From positions 35,194 through 90,354 of the forward strand of contig NZ_LMUW01000164.1 in assembly GCF_009765735.1 (NCBI RefSeq): a stretch of 55,161 nt of DNA, given 5' to 3'. Positions within the stretch are counted from its first letter, which is position 1. The number at the start of each line of letters is the position of its first letter. The notes under the pieces were generated by a model, which saw only the letters and a program-made list of their open reading frames with translations, was not told where the DNA came from and searched no databases. This document shows, piece after piece, positions 32,372-41,038 of the stretch. The stretch is from Xenophilus sp. L33. GTDB taxonomy: Bacteria; Pseudomonadota; Gammaproteobacteria; Burkholderiales; Burkholderiaceae_C. The position numbers and the translations under genes are program-made.

Positions 32372-33139
32372 CAGTCGCGGCAGGATCACCTCCACCACCG
32401 CCCGGTGGAAGTCGTCGGCGACATGGTCGGCCCGCACCATCGGATGGCTTTCGTCAGAAGCGCGGTACTTGCCGGTGCGCACCAGCACCGTCTGCAGGCC
32501 GGCGTCACGGGCGCCGCCGATGTCGCTCTCCAGGTCGTCGCCGACCATCAGCGCCTCTTGCGGCATGGTCTTCAGCGCATCGAGCGCGGCGCGGAAGATG
32601 GCGGCGGCCGGCTTGCCCATCGCCTCGGCGCGCGCGCCGCTCGCGTATTCCAGCGCCGCGACGTACGGGCCGGCGTCCAGCGACAGGCCGTCGGCGGCAC
32701 GGAAGTAGCGGTTGTTGGCCAGTGCCAGCAGCGGCGCGCCCGGCGCGTCGATCAGGATGCGGAAGGCCGCGTTCATCGCGGCATAGGTGAAGCCCTCGGC
32801 CGCATCGCCGATCACCACCGCGTTCGGTGCGTCGGTCGCGATCCCCGCGAAGTCGGGCAGCAGCCCGGGATGGACCAGGAGACAGGGTCGCAGCCCCTCG
32901 GCCTCGATCCGGCGTCGGGCCGCCAGAGCGCCGGTGACGACCTCGTCGAGCGCCACGTCGAAGCCGATCGCGGCCAGCTGCCGGACGATGTCGGCGCGGG
33001 TGCGGCGGGTGGTGTTGGTCACGAAGCGCAGGCCGGCGCCGCGCTGGCGCAGCAGCGCCAGCGCCTCGAGCGAGCGCGCAATGGGGCGCTCGCCGATGCA
33101 CAGCACGCCTTCGATGTCGACCAGGACCGAACGGATCAT
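32363..33139 (-). CDS. HAD-IIA family phosphatase, LHPP-like subgroup
   Basis: The 258-residue HAD hydrolase has motif I as VLVDIEGVLCIGERP, motif II as FVTNTTRRTRADIV, motif III Lys in AMGKPAAAIF, and motif IV as MVGDDLESDIGGARDAGLQTVLVRTGKY. The C2-type cap lies between motifs II and III. The second acidic residue of motif I (normally Asp, the general acid) is Glu, which is seen in some bacterial members. The subgroup includes the LHPP phosphatase and nucleotidase-like enzymes. ATG 33139 is used. It is the last gene of the minus-strand run from 35354. Confidence 0.87.
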   Translation of the reverse strand: MIRSVLVDIEGVLCIGERPIARSLEALALLRQRGAGLRFVTNTTRRTRADIVRQLAAIGFDVALDEVVTGALAARRRIEAEGLRPCLLVHPGLLPDFAGIATDAPNAVVIGDAAEGFTYAAMNAAFRILIDAPGAPLLALANNRYFRAADGLSLDAGPYVAALEYASGARAEAMGKPAAAIFRAALDALKTMPQEALMVGDDLESDIGGARDAGLQTVLVRTGKYRASDESHPMVRADHVADDFHRAVVEVILPRLSS

Positions 33140-33168
33140 CTCGGTCGAAGCGCCCGCAAGGAAGATGC

Positions 33169-33405
33169 CTACTTGACCCGGTAGTCGAGCAGCTCGGCCC
33201 GGATGCGGTCGCCGCCGCTGCGCGCATCGCCCGAGGCGTCGGCGATGCGGGCGCAGAGCGAGACCACGGCCATCGTGTAGGCCCAGAGTTCGTCGTCCAT
33301 GCCGCGCCCTTCCTCGCCGGCCAGCCCGTGCTGGGCCGCGAGTTCGGTCAGCGCCTGGCTGGCGCTGGAGGCACCGACCGGGTCGGGGAGATCGTCGTCC
33401 GGCAT
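33169..33405 (-). CDS. Small hypothetical protein
   Basis: A 78-residue acidic protein without signal or membrane segment. A central helix, MDDELWAYTMAVVSLCARIADASGD, is the most structured part. It begins with MPDDDLPDP and ends with IRAELLDYRVK. It lies 28 bases downstream of the GST gene and 29 bases upstream of the HAD gene, in the same orientation. That spacing and its codon bias support coding. No function can be assigned. Confidence 0.6.
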   Translation of the reverse strand: MPDDDLPDPVGASSASQALTELAAQHGLAGEEGRGMDDELWAYTMAVVSLCARIADASGDARSGGDRIRAELLDYRVK

Positions 33406-33432
33406 GAAAGCCTCCTGCGCGCGTCGGGCCGC

Positions 33433-34134
33433 TCAGGCGGCCGGGTAGTTGGAAGGGAACAGCGCCCGCCTGGCAACTTCGTCGTTGTCGGTCTTGAAGG
33501 CGTGGCCGGCGGCGATGCCGCGTGCCTTGGCGATCGCCGGCCTGGCGTCGACCGCGCGGAACCAGCGCTGCAGGTTCGGAAACGCGGCCAGCGGCTCGCC
33601 TTCGATGCCGAGCACGATCGGCGCCCGGTCGACCCAGCCCCAGGCCGCCATGTCGACGATCGAGTAGCCGCTCGGCAGCATCGTCTCGTGGCCGGCCAGG
33701 TGGTCGTCGAGCACCTGGTAGTGCCGCCCGGCCTCGCGCTTGTAGCGGTTGAGCGCATAGGGCAGCGGCTCCGGCGCCGCCCGCTGGAAGTGCACCGCCT
33801 GCCCCGAATAGGGGCCCACGCCGGTGGCGATGAACATCAGCCACGAGAGCAGCTCCGGCCGCTCGGCCGGCGTGCCCATGAAGCGGCCGGTCTTCTCGCC
33901 GAGGTAGAGCAGGATCGCGTTCGAGTCGAAGACGCGCGCTTCGCCGCCGCCCGGGCCTTCGGTGTCGACGATCGCCGGCAGCTTGCCGTTCGGGTTGACT
34001 GAGCGGAAGCCGGCCTCGTGCTGCTCGCCCTTGCGGGTGTCGACCGGCACGAATTCATAGGGCAGGCCGGATTCGGCCAGGAACAGCGCCACCTTGGCGG
34101 GATTGGGGCCGGGGCCGTAGTAGAGGCGGATCAT
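33433..34134 (-). CDS. Glutathione S-transferase family protein
   Basis: The 233-residue GST opens MIRLYYGPGPNPAKVALFLAESGLPYEFVPVDTRKGEQ, the Ure2p/Nu-class type N-terminal domain. It continues with NPNGKLPAIVDTEG and RVFDSNAILLYLGEKTG, the glutathione-binding loop and SNAIL-type box. The C-terminal helical domain has YSIVDMAAWGWVDRA. A role in thiol conjugation or disulfide reduction is expected. Its start overlaps the stop of the serine hydrolase gene by four bases (ATGA), so the two are translated together. It differs from the GST at 1990-2640. Confidence 0.9.
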   Translation of the reverse strand: MIRLYYGPGPNPAKVALFLAESGLPYEFVPVDTRKGEQHEAGFRSVNPNGKLPAIVDTEGPGGGEARVFDSNAILLYLGEKTGRFMGTPAERPELLSWLMFIATGVGPYSGQAVHFQRAAPEPLPYALNRYKREAGRHYQVLDDHLAGHETMLPSGYSIVDMAAWGWVDRAPIVLGIEGEPLAAFPNLQRWFRAVDARPAIAKARGIAAGHAFKTDNDEVARRALFPSNYPAA

Positions 34135-35354
34135 GATGCTTTCGATTCGGTGATGGCTGCGTTGACCATGGTGCGCAGTTCGCGCCGCACCGGGTAGAGG
34201 CTCGAGGGAACGAGCTGCGTCAGGAAGACCACGCTGATGTCCTCGACCGGGTCGACCCAGAAGGCGGTCGACGCCATGCCGCCCCACCAGTATTCGCCGA
34301 CCGAGCTGGCCAGGCCGGTCTTGACCGGATCCATGGTCATCGCGAAGCCGAGGCCGAAGCCGACGCCCGCGTAGGCGGCCTCCGAGAACATCGAGACCGA
34401 CATGTCGGCCAGCTCGCGCCCGCCCGGCAGGTGGTTGGAGCGCATCAGCTTCAAGGTCTTCGGGCCCAGCAGCCGGAGGTCTTCCAGCACGCCGCCGCGG
34501 CGCAGCATCTCGCAAAAGCGCATGTAGTCGCCGGCGGTGGAGACCAGCCCGCCGCCGCCCGACGGCGCCGCCGGCGGCTCCAGGAAGTTGCGGCCCGGCG
34601 CCGACACCAGCGCGCCGGAGGCCGAGGTGACATAGCAGTCGGCGAAGCGCGAGGCCTTCTCCGGCGGCACGAAGAAGCCGGTATCGACCATGCCCAGCGG
34701 CTGGAAGATGCGCTGCTGCAGGAACTGCTCGAAGGGCTGTCCCGAGATGAGCCCGACTAGGTAGCCGAGAACGTCGGTCGCGACCGAGTAGTTCCAGGCG
34801 GTGCCCGGCGAGAACTCCAGCGGGATCGTCGCCAGCTTGTCGATGAAGCCGCCCAGGCCCTCGGCCTGCTCGAAAGGCTCGACCTTGCCGGCGCGGTAGG
34901 CGGCGTCGACGCTGGTGCGGGTCTGGAAGCCGTAGGTCAGGCCCGAGGTGTGGCGCAGCAGGTCGAGCATGCGCATCGGCGCAGCGACCGGCTGGGTCTG
35001 GAAGGCGCCGGGCGCGCCGCTCTTGTAGACCCCCATGTCGCGCCAGGCCGGAATGAACTTGTGGACCGGGTCGTCCAGCGCCACCAGGCCCTGCTCGACC
35101 AGCATCATGAAGGCGACGCTGGTGATCGGCTTGGTCATCGAGTAGATGCGCACGATCGTGTCCTCGGCCATCTTGGCGCCGGTTTCCAGCGAGGCCCGGC
35201 CGAGCACGCTCTGGTGCACCAGCTGGCCGCCGCGGGCCACCTGCAGCAGCGCGCAGGGCATCTTGCCGGGCGCCACGTAGCGCTCGTCCAGAAATCGGTC
35301 GATGCGCGCCAGGCGCTCGGAAGACATGCCTGCGGCTTCGGGTTTGATCGTCAT
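34131..35354 (-). CDS. Beta-lactamase-fold serine hydrolase (class C / EstB-like)
   Basis: The 407-residue serine hydrolase has the active-site S-x-x-K motif as SMTK in RIYSMTKPITSVAFMML, the tyrosine motif as YSV in WNYSVATDVLG, and a C-terminal region with WGGMASTAFWVDP at the place of the third motif. The N-terminus shows no signal peptide, so it is probably a cytoplasmic esterase rather than a resistance enzyme. Members hydrolyse short-chain esters or lactones. It is the first gene of a four-gene minus-strand run: hydrolase, GST, hypothetical, HAD. Confidence 0.9.
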   Translation of the reverse strand: MTIKPEAAGMSSERLARIDRFLDERYVAPGKMPCALLQVARGGQLVHQSVLGRASLETGAKMAEDTIVRIYSMTKPITSVAFMMLVEQGLVALDDPVHKFIPAWRDMGVYKSGAPGAFQTQPVAAPMRMLDLLRHTSGLTYGFQTRTSVDAAYRAGKVEPFEQAEGLGGFIDKLATIPLEFSPGTAWNYSVATDVLGYLVGLISGQPFEQFLQQRIFQPLGMVDTGFFVPPEKASRFADCYVTSASGALVSAPGRNFLEPPAAPSGGGGLVSTAGDYMRFCEMLRRGGVLEDLRLLGPKTLKLMRSNHLPGGRELADMSVSMFSEAAYAGVGFGLGFAMTMDPVKTGLASSVGEYWWGGMASTAFWVDPVEDISVVFLTQLVPSSLYPVRRELRTMVNAAITESKAS

Positions 35355-35420
35355 CCAGGGACTCCAGGTTATCGGGGCGCGAAGTGCGCGTCTGCGTTTC
35401 TAACCGAAACGGCCTGCTCT

Positions 35421-36467
35421 CTACATGACACGCCCGAACCACCAGAGCGAAAAGGCCATGGCCAGCACCACCAGCGCACCCGCCAGGCCAGCGAAAAGCG
35501 CGGTGATCTCGGTCGGCTTGCGCTCCAGCGCGATCCGGCTGCCGAGGGTCTGGTAGACCGCCCGCAGGTCGTCGCCGTTGCCGGCCGGGAAGTACTCGCC
35601 CTGGGTCAGGTTGGCGACGTGGCGCAGCGTGTCCTCGTCGAGCGCGACCCGCACCCGCCAGCCTTCGTAGGTGATGACGGTGCCTTCCTTGGAGCCGAAG
35701 CCGACGGTGAAGACCTTCACGCCGTAGTTGGCGGCCAGCTGGGCGGCGTCCATCGGATCGGTGCCGGTGTTGCTCTGGCCATCGCTCAGCAGCACGATCG
35801 CCGCCGACGGGTAGGAGCCCGGCTCGATGCTCTTGTGGGCCGACGGCGCCTTCAGGTCGGCCAGGGCGGCGCTGCCCAGCATCCGCTCGCCGCTGCCGTC
35901 GGGGCCGACCATCTCCATCTGGATGCCGGCGTCGGGGAACAGGGTCGATAGCGCGGTCAGGATGCCGCTGCCGATGGCGGTCTGGCGCTGCAGCTCGAAG
36001 CGGTTGATCGCGGCGATCGCCTCCTCGCGGTCGAAGGTCGGCGGCTGCACCAGGTTGGCGGAGCCGCCATAGGCCACCACGCCGATGCGTACCGAAGAGG
36101 GCATCGCGTCGATGAAGCGCCGGGCCGCGTCCTGCGAGGCGGCCAGCCGGCTCGGCAGCACGTCGTTGGCGCCCATGCTGGCCGACACGTCCATGACGAG
36201 GATGATGGTCTGCTGCTGTCGCGGCAGCAGGATGCTGGTCGACGGCCGGGCCGCCGCCACCACCAGCGCGGTCAGCGCCACGAAGAGCAGCACCGGCGCC
36301 AGGTGCCGCCGCCAGGCGCCCCAGCGGCCGATCGCCTCGCGCGCCAGTCCCAGGTTCGGATACCGCAGGGCCGCCTGCCTTCGGCGCCGCGCCGCCAGCC
36401 AGTACAGGGCGACCAGGGCCGGCAGCAGCAGGCCGGTCCACAGCATCTCGGGCCAAAGGAAAGTCAC
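35421..36467 (-). CDS. Membrane-anchored VWA domain protein (BatA-like)
   Basis: The 348-residue protein has the BatA layout. Two N-terminal membrane segments (about 7-25 and 55-73) are followed by a VWA domain with the MIDAS motif DVSASMG (Asp93) and the later LLSDGQSNTGTDP segment. One C-terminal membrane helix, LFAGLAGALVVLAMAFSLWW, ends the chain. BatA proteins usually sit beside a MoxR ATPase, a DUF58 protein and BatB; none of these is here. The gene stands alone, so its partners are unknown. It is probably an inner-membrane protein with the VWA domain on one face, perhaps in envelope stress. Confidence 0.88.
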   Translation of the reverse strand: MTFLWPEMLWTGLLLPALVALYWLAARRRRQAALRYPNLGLAREAIGRWGAWRRHLAPVLLFVALTALVVAAARPSTSILLPRQQQTIILVMDVSASMGANDVLPSRLAASQDAARRFIDAMPSSVRIGVVAYGGSANLVQPPTFDREEAIAAINRFELQRQTAIGSGILTALSTLFPDAGIQMEMVGPDGSGERMLGSAALADLKAPSAHKSIEPGSYPSAAIVLLSDGQSNTGTDPMDAAQLAANYGVKVFTVGFGSKEGTVITYEGWRVRVALDEDTLRHVANLTQGEYFPAGNGDDLRAVYQTLGSRIALERKPTEITALFAGLAGALVVLAMAFSLWWFGRVM

Positions 36468-36550
36468 GCCGACTCCTTTCGAAAGATGCTTCTAGTGTGC
36501 GACGAGTCGGGTCTTTTCGTCTTGCGGCGCTTTCGTCGCCTTCTTCAGGG

Positions 36551-36805
36551 TCACAAGCGACCGCTCACGCTGGCGGCGCCCAGGAAGTGCGAGAGACGCC
36601 GGCGGGCGGCACGCTCGGCCCTTTCCAGCTCGGCCAGCGCCTCGATCTCGGCGGCGTCGGGCCCCCAGCCGGAGCCGCACATGCGGTCGCCCAGCGACTC
36701 CACCAGCTGTTCGCGGTGCAGCGCGACCGCGCGCGCCGCGGCTTCGGCGGCCAGGCGCAGGCGGGCCGCTTCCGCTACCAGGTGAGGACCGAATTTCGAT
36801 TTCAA
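36551..36805 (-). CDS. Small helical hypothetical protein
   Basis: An 84-residue protein predicted almost entirely helical: FGPHLVAEAARLRLAAEAAARAVALHREQLVESLGDRMCGSG, then PDAAEIEALAELERAERAARRRL. No ATG is available in this frame; TTG 36805 is the best start, and a rarer CTG lies three codons upstream. The upstream bases are AT-rich and contain a palindrome at 36818-36829. An ATG at 36833 in another frame opens MGTKVLTERLEIEI, which also looks peptide-like, so a frameshift or different start is possible. It lies between the sulfatase-like and VWA genes on the same strand. No family recognised. Confidence 0.45.
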   Translation of the reverse strand: MKSKFGPHLVAEAARLRLAAEAAARAVALHREQLVESLGDRMCGSGWGPDAAEIEALAELERAERAARRRLSHFLGAASVSGRL

Positions 36806-36947
36806 GACGTTCAGTGAGTACTTTAGTACCCATTAAACATCACCTCGTCGAAGCTTTGCCGGTGTAGGACAAGTCCGCCATGCCGGGTGGGCTTGGCGGC
36901 CTGTCGTGCATTCGAAGCGCCCGAGGCGCCCGAGGCGTTCGATGCGC

Positions 36948-39224
36948 TCAGCGCTTGAGCCAGGCGCCGGCCGGGCCGGCGGCCCGCGCCGGGCGCGCCA
37001 GCATCGCCTCCTCGGCGCCCAGGCGCCACTCGAGCATGTCCTCGCGGGCGCTGGCGATCTCCTTCGGATCGACATCCTGGAGCGCATTCAGTTCCTTCGG
37101 GTCGTGCGCCAGGTCGTAGACCTCCATCGGGTCGCGGTCGAAGCTGTAGATGTACTTGCGCGAGCCGCGCCGCGCCGCCAGGAAGGACCAGTCGATGCTG
37201 CTGGTGAAGTAGAGCCTGCGATCGGAGTCGACCGCATGCAGCAGCGACTGGCCCGGCAGCTTGGCGCCCTCGACCCGGAAGCCGAGCAGTTCCATCACGG
37301 TCGGCAGGATGTCGATCTGCTGGCGCGGCCCGGCGATGCGGCCCGGCTGCAGCATGCCCGGCGCGTAGATCAGGGTCGGGATCCGCAGGCCTTCCTGGTA
37401 GACCGCGTTGTGGATCTGCTTGGCGCCGTGCTCGTCGAACATCTGGCCGTGGTCGCCGAGGAAGATGAAGACGGTGTCGTCCAGCACGCCCAGCTGCCGG
37501 TAGCCGGCCATCAGGTTGGCCATCACGCCGTCGATGTAGCGCAGGCAGTTATAGTAGTTCTCGAGGTTCGGGTTGGTGACGCCCTCGAACGGGATCTTCT
37601 GCCACGTCGACGGCGTCTCGAAGTTGTGATGCCCGACGTTGGTCATGATCGCCGTGAAGAAGGGTCGCTTGGCCTGCACCTGGGTCGCGGTCCAGTCGAG
37701 GATCGGCTGGACCATCAATTGGTCCGCGATGCCGAAGTAGGTGACCCGTTCGTCGCCCGGATGGGTCAGTTCCTGCTCGGTGCGGGTGGTCTCGAAATGG
37801 AAGGTGTCGATCACGTCCAGGTCGCTCTGGAAGTGCAGGTCGGTCGGCGTGAAGAAGCTGGTCGCGTAGCCGGCGTCGCGCAGCATCGACGGCAGGGTGC
37901 GGATGCGCGGCGTCTTGCGGTTCTCCTGCGCCCAGGCGGCGGTGCCTTCGTTGGCCAGCGGGTATTGGCCGCCCAGCACCGCCATCCAGGCGGCCGCGGT
38001 GCGCGGGATCACCGCGCTCATGTCCTCGACCATCAGGCTCTGGCCGGCCAGGCGCGCCAGGAAGGGCGTGGTCGGCAGGCTCGGCGTGTGGATGGTGGTC
38101 GACTCGGCGCGCATCGACTCCAGCATCACGATCACCACGTTCTTGCGGTTGGTGCGGCTGGTCTCCTTGGCCACCATGCCGGCGCTGTACCAGGGCGGCC
38201 GGCCGTTGTGCTCGAAGTCCTTCGCCACCTTCTCCTGGACCTCGTTCATCGGCGTCGGGGCGGCGGTCTTGACCAGCGTGATGAGCGTGCCCTCGGTGTG
38301 CCGCAGCAGCACCAGCACGCCGTGGTCCGGCGGCGGCAGCAGGATCGCCAGCGCCAGCACCGCGCTGACCGCGCCGGCCAGCCAGGCACGCCGGTCGAAG
38401 CGGATCGGCGCCACCGCCAGGTCGCTGCGCCACCAGGCCCAGCCGGCCGCCAGCAGCACGCCGCCGGCGATCGCCGCGATGCGCGGCCCGCTCACCTCGG
38501 GCGCCAGCAGCGGCGCCACGTCGCTCATGTTGAGGAAGGCGAAGAGCAGCACCCGCGAGCTGGACGGCTGCCCGGTCGCGAACTGGTAGACCCAGTCGAT
38601 GCCGACCAGCGCGCACAGGAGCAGCACCACCGCCTGCAGCAGCAGCACCGTGGCGCGCTGCGCCCGCACCGGCACCGCCCAGAGCACGCAACCGAAGACG
38701 AAGACCGCCAGGGCGATCGAGATGACGTCGCGCCACAGGCAGGCCACCAGGCCCTTCACCTGGCCGAAGGCGGTGATGCCCCAGACCTTGATCGTCAGCG
38801 GCAGCGTGTCGTCCGGCGGCGTCATCGGGAAGGCCAGCGCGAAGCCGACCAGCAGCACCGCGAAGATCGGCAGCACCGTCCAGCGCCGCTGCGGCAGCAG
38901 CGCCCGCTGGATCGCCCAGGCCAGCAGGCCCGCCACCAGGAAGCGCACCGAGGTGAACCACCAGAGCCAGCCGAGGCGCGCCAGCACGCCGGTGGCGCCC
39001 TCGGGGATCGCATCGATCGCGTTCAGCACCAGCGAGGTCTTGGCCAGGCCGAGCCAGAGCGCCAGCGGGATCAGAAGGATCCAGGCGACCTGCCAGGGGC
39101 CGCGCGGCCGGATCGCGGTGCGGGCGACGCCCATGCCGCTCGAATCGATGATGCCGCCGGCCGCGGAATGCAGTTCCGCCGATGAGGCCATCAGGGCCTG
39201 GCCGCGCCTTGTCTTCTCGGTCAT
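36948..39224 (-). CDS. LTA synthase / sulfatase family membrane enzyme
   Basis: The 758-residue inner-membrane enzyme has an N-terminal region (about 1-310) with some seven membrane segments, followed by a periplasmic sulfatase-fold catalytic domain. That domain opens NVVIVMLESMRAEST, where Glu is a predicted metal ligand. It continues with PRTAAAWMAVLGGQYP, whose Thr is the likely nucleophile, and FIFLGDHGQMFDEHG, whose Asp and His are metal ligands. The layout matches LTA synthases and phosphoethanolamine or phosphoglycerol transferases. In a Gram-negative cell the acceptor could be a periplasmic glucan, LPS or another glycan. ATG 39224 gives the full length; an inner ATG (M12) is an alternative. 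It stands alone on the minus strand. Confidence 0.88.
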   Translation of the reverse strand: MTEKTRRGQALMASSAELHSAAGGIIDSSGMGVARTAIRPRGPWQVAWILLIPLALWLGLAKTSLVLNAIDAIPEGATGVLARLGWLWWFTSVRFLVAGLLAWAIQRALLPQRRWTVLPIFAVLLVGFALAFPMTPPDDTLPLTIKVWGITAFGQVKGLVACLWRDVISIALAVFVFGCVLWAVPVRAQRATVLLLQAVVLLLCALVGIDWVYQFATGQPSSSRVLLFAFLNMSDVAPLLAPEVSGPRIAAIAGGVLLAAGWAWWRSDLAVAPIRFDRRAWLAGAVSAVLALAILLPPPDHGVLVLLRHTEGTLITLVKTAAPTPMNEVQEKVAKDFEHNGRPPWYSAGMVAKETSRTNRKNVVIVMLESMRAESTTIHTPSLPTTPFLARLAGQSLMVEDMSAVIPRTAAAWMAVLGGQYPLANEGTAAWAQENRKTPRIRTLPSMLRDAGYATSFFTPTDLHFQSDLDVIDTFHFETTRTEQELTHPGDERVTYFGIADQLMVQPILDWTATQVQAKRPFFTAIMTNVGHHNFETPSTWQKIPFEGVTNPNLENYYNCLRYIDGVMANLMAGYRQLGVLDDTVFIFLGDHGQMFDEHGAKQIHNAVYQEGLRIPTLIYAPGMLQPGRIAGPRQQIDILPTVMELLGFRVEGAKLPGQSLLHAVDSDRRLYFTSSIDWSFLAARRGSRKYIYSFDRDPMEVYDLAHDPKELNALQDVDPKEIASAREDMLEWRLGAEEAMLARPARAAGPAGAWLKR

Positions 39225-39334
39225 CGCTTCGTGTCGTGGGGGATCGAACGCGGCCGTCGCCGCGGCCGCGCCGTATTAACGCACGAAGTCACACAGTTGA
39301 CATACTTTCACGCTAGGCGAAAGCCACGACTGGC

Positions 39335-39351
39335 GCTGCTTTTTTCGCAGC
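39335..39351. terminator. Candidate hairpin after the MFS gene
   Basis: GCTGC (39335-39339) and GCAGC (39347-39351) flank a T-rich loop, 17 bases past the MFS stop on the minus strand. The stem is short and nothing U-rich follows it, so this is weak evidence for a terminator. Confidence 0.25.
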
Positions 39352-39368
39352 TTTACAGAACGGTCCGC

Positions 39369-40607
39369 TCAGGACGCCGCGGCGCAGAGCGCGCCGGCCG
39401 CCACCCGGCGCTCCCGGGCCCGCTGCCTGGCGCTGAAGGCCATCGACAGGCCGGCGGCGATCCAGGCCAGCGCGGCCACGACCGGCGCGCCGAAGTCGAG
39501 CGCCGTTTCCAGCCCGTGCGCCGTGGCGACCAGCCCGATCGCGAAGGCGATCAGTCCCATGAAGAGATAGCCCACCAGGTAGACCGCCGACAAGGTGGCG
39601 CCGCGCACGTGGGCCGGCGCATGGGCGTTGATGAGCGTCAGGCCGCCCAGCACCAGGAAGCTGTAGGAGGCGCCGGCCGCGGCCAGCGCCGGCAGGAAGA
39701 GCGCCAGCGAGTGGCTGCGCGCCGCCGCCATCAGGAGACCCATGCCGAGCGCGGAGGCGGCGGCGCCGGCCACGACGTTGATGCGGGCCGGCAGCGGCTT
39801 GGCCGCCAGCGCGACCACGCCGCTCACCAGCGCGAAGACCGCCAGCGCCGCGCCGTTGACCAGCGCGTTGCTGGAGCCGATCAGTTCGCGGGCGATCGAG
39901 GTGCCGACCGAAAGCAGGATCGCGCCCAGCGCATAGCCGGCGGTCACGCCCATGGCCGAGGCCGCGAAGGCCAGCCGGATCGAGCGCGGCACCGCGACCG
40001 CGGCCGGACGCCAGCGGCTCCCGTCGTCGCCGCGCGTGTGCCGCGGCAGCCGCCAGGTCGCCGCGAACAGCACCGCGATCACGGCGCACAGCACCCAGAA
40101 GTTCATGTGCATCGGCTGCGGCGCGTACTGGATGAGCGCGCCGCCCAGCAGCACCGCCAGCGCCAGCCCGACACAGGTCGACGCGGTGGCGATCGAGTTG
40201 GCACGCTGGTTGCGCCCTGCCCCGCCGAACTCGACCAGCGCGGCGGTCGACGGCGAGGCCGAGAGGCCGACGCCGATGCCCATCGCGGCGCGCCCGATGA
40301 AGAGCCAGCCCACGCTGCCGGCCAGCGCGAAGCACAGCACGCCGGCAAAGGAGAAGGCCAGGCCCCAGAGCATCGCAGCGCGCCGGCCGACGTGGTCCGA
40401 CAGGTTGCCGAAGAGCAGCAGGGTCGCGACCACCGTGATCGGATAGACCGCGAAGATGCCGGTGGTCACCGTCGGCGTGAGATGCCAGGCGGCCGCGTAG
40501 AGCGGATAGCTGGCCGCCGGCGCGGCGCTGGTCCACAGGGTGTGGACCACCACCGCCGCCGACACCCAGAAGGCCGCGCGGTTGCCGAGGACGCCTGCGG
40601 TCGCCAT
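39369..40607 (-). CDS. MFS family transporter
   Basis: The 412-residue inner-membrane protein has about 12 membrane segments and the MFS loop 2-3 motif GNLSDHVGRRAAMLWG. The second half contains VRGATLSAVYLVGYLFMGLIAFAIG, and the chain ends in a basic tail ARQRARERRVAAG. It could export or import a small molecule. Its start lies five bases after the DUF427 stop, so it is the second gene of a two-gene operon controlled from 41039-41069. The control by a TetR protein favours export of a toxic compound (inference). Confidence 0.9.
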   Translation of the reverse strand: MATAGVLGNRAAFWVSAAVVVHTLWTSAAPAASYPLYAAAWHLTPTVTTGIFAVYPITVVATLLLFGNLSDHVGRRAAMLWGLAFSFAGVLCFALAGSVGWLFIGRAAMGIGVGLSASPSTAALVEFGGAGRNQRANSIATASTCVGLALAVLLGGALIQYAPQPMHMNFWVLCAVIAVLFAATWRLPRHTRGDDGSRWRPAAVAVPRSIRLAFAASAMGVTAGYALGAILLSVGTSIARELIGSSNALVNGAALAVFALVSGVVALAAKPLPARINVVAGAAASALGMGLLMAAARSHSLALFLPALAAAGASYSFLVLGGLTLINAHAPAHVRGATLSAVYLVGYLFMGLIAFAIGLVATAHGLETALDFGAPVVAALAWIAAGLSMAFSARQRARERRVAAGALCAAAS

Positions 40608-40612
40608 GGCGC

Positions 40613-40999
40613 TCAGGCAGCCTGCTCGACGATGCCGTCGACCCGGTCCGGATAGAAGGCGACGTGGCCTTCGATCGGCGAGACCGCGTCGTAGGCGCTT
40701 TCGTAGGTCCAGACCGCGTTGACCGCGCGCTCGCCGCCGGCCGGGATGCTGAAGTAGGCGGCCTCGCCCTTGTACGGGCAGTAGCTGGCGTGCGCGGTGC
40801 GCTCGAGCAGCGCCATGTCGACGTCGGCGCGCGGGATGTACTGCACCGGCGGATAGGAAGCCTCGCGCAGGGTGAGCGCCTGGGTGGTGTCGGCGACCAC
40901 CCGGCCGCCGACGGTCACGACGACCCGCTTCGGATTGGGCTCGATCGTGATCGGATGGTCGGGGCCGGGGATCTTCACGGTGCGGGCGGTGGCGGTCAT
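40613..40999 (-). CDS. DUF427 domain-containing protein
   Basis: A 128-residue protein matching the DUF427 family, with HPITIEPNPKRVVVTVGGRVVADTTQALTLREASYPPVQYIPRADVDM, then SYCPYKGEAAYFSI and AVWTYESAYDAVSPIEGHVAFYPDRVD. The C-P-Y-K-G segment is the family hallmark. The function of the family is unresolved. The fold is a small beta-rich domain, and homologues often sit beside transporters or TetR regulators. It is the first gene of the operon with the MFS transporter and lies behind a near-consensus promoter that carries the TetR operator. Confidence 0.9.
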   Translation of the reverse strand: MTATARTVKIPGPDHPITIEPNPKRVVVTVGGRVVADTTQALTLREASYPPVQYIPRADVDMALLERTAHASYCPYKGEAAYFSIPAGGERAVNAVWTYESAYDAVSPIEGHVAFYPDRVDGIVEQAA

Positions 41000-41038
41000 G
41001 GCGTGCTTTCGGTGGGTTGGAAAAACGCAGAGGGAGCG

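Noticed and set aside
34131..35354. Beta-lactamase-fold gene as an antibiotic resistance determinant
   Set aside because: No signal peptide, and the third motif is esterase-like; a cytoplasmic esterase is more likely.
36918..36938. Tandem CGCCCGAGG-like repeat after the sulfatase-family gene
   Set aside because: Only two imperfect copies; no CRISPR or regulatory structure around it.
36906..39185. 759-codon open frame on the plus strand opposite the sulfatase-family gene
   Set aside because: Rich in Gln, His and Arg and without domain signal; the minus strand has an intact enzyme.
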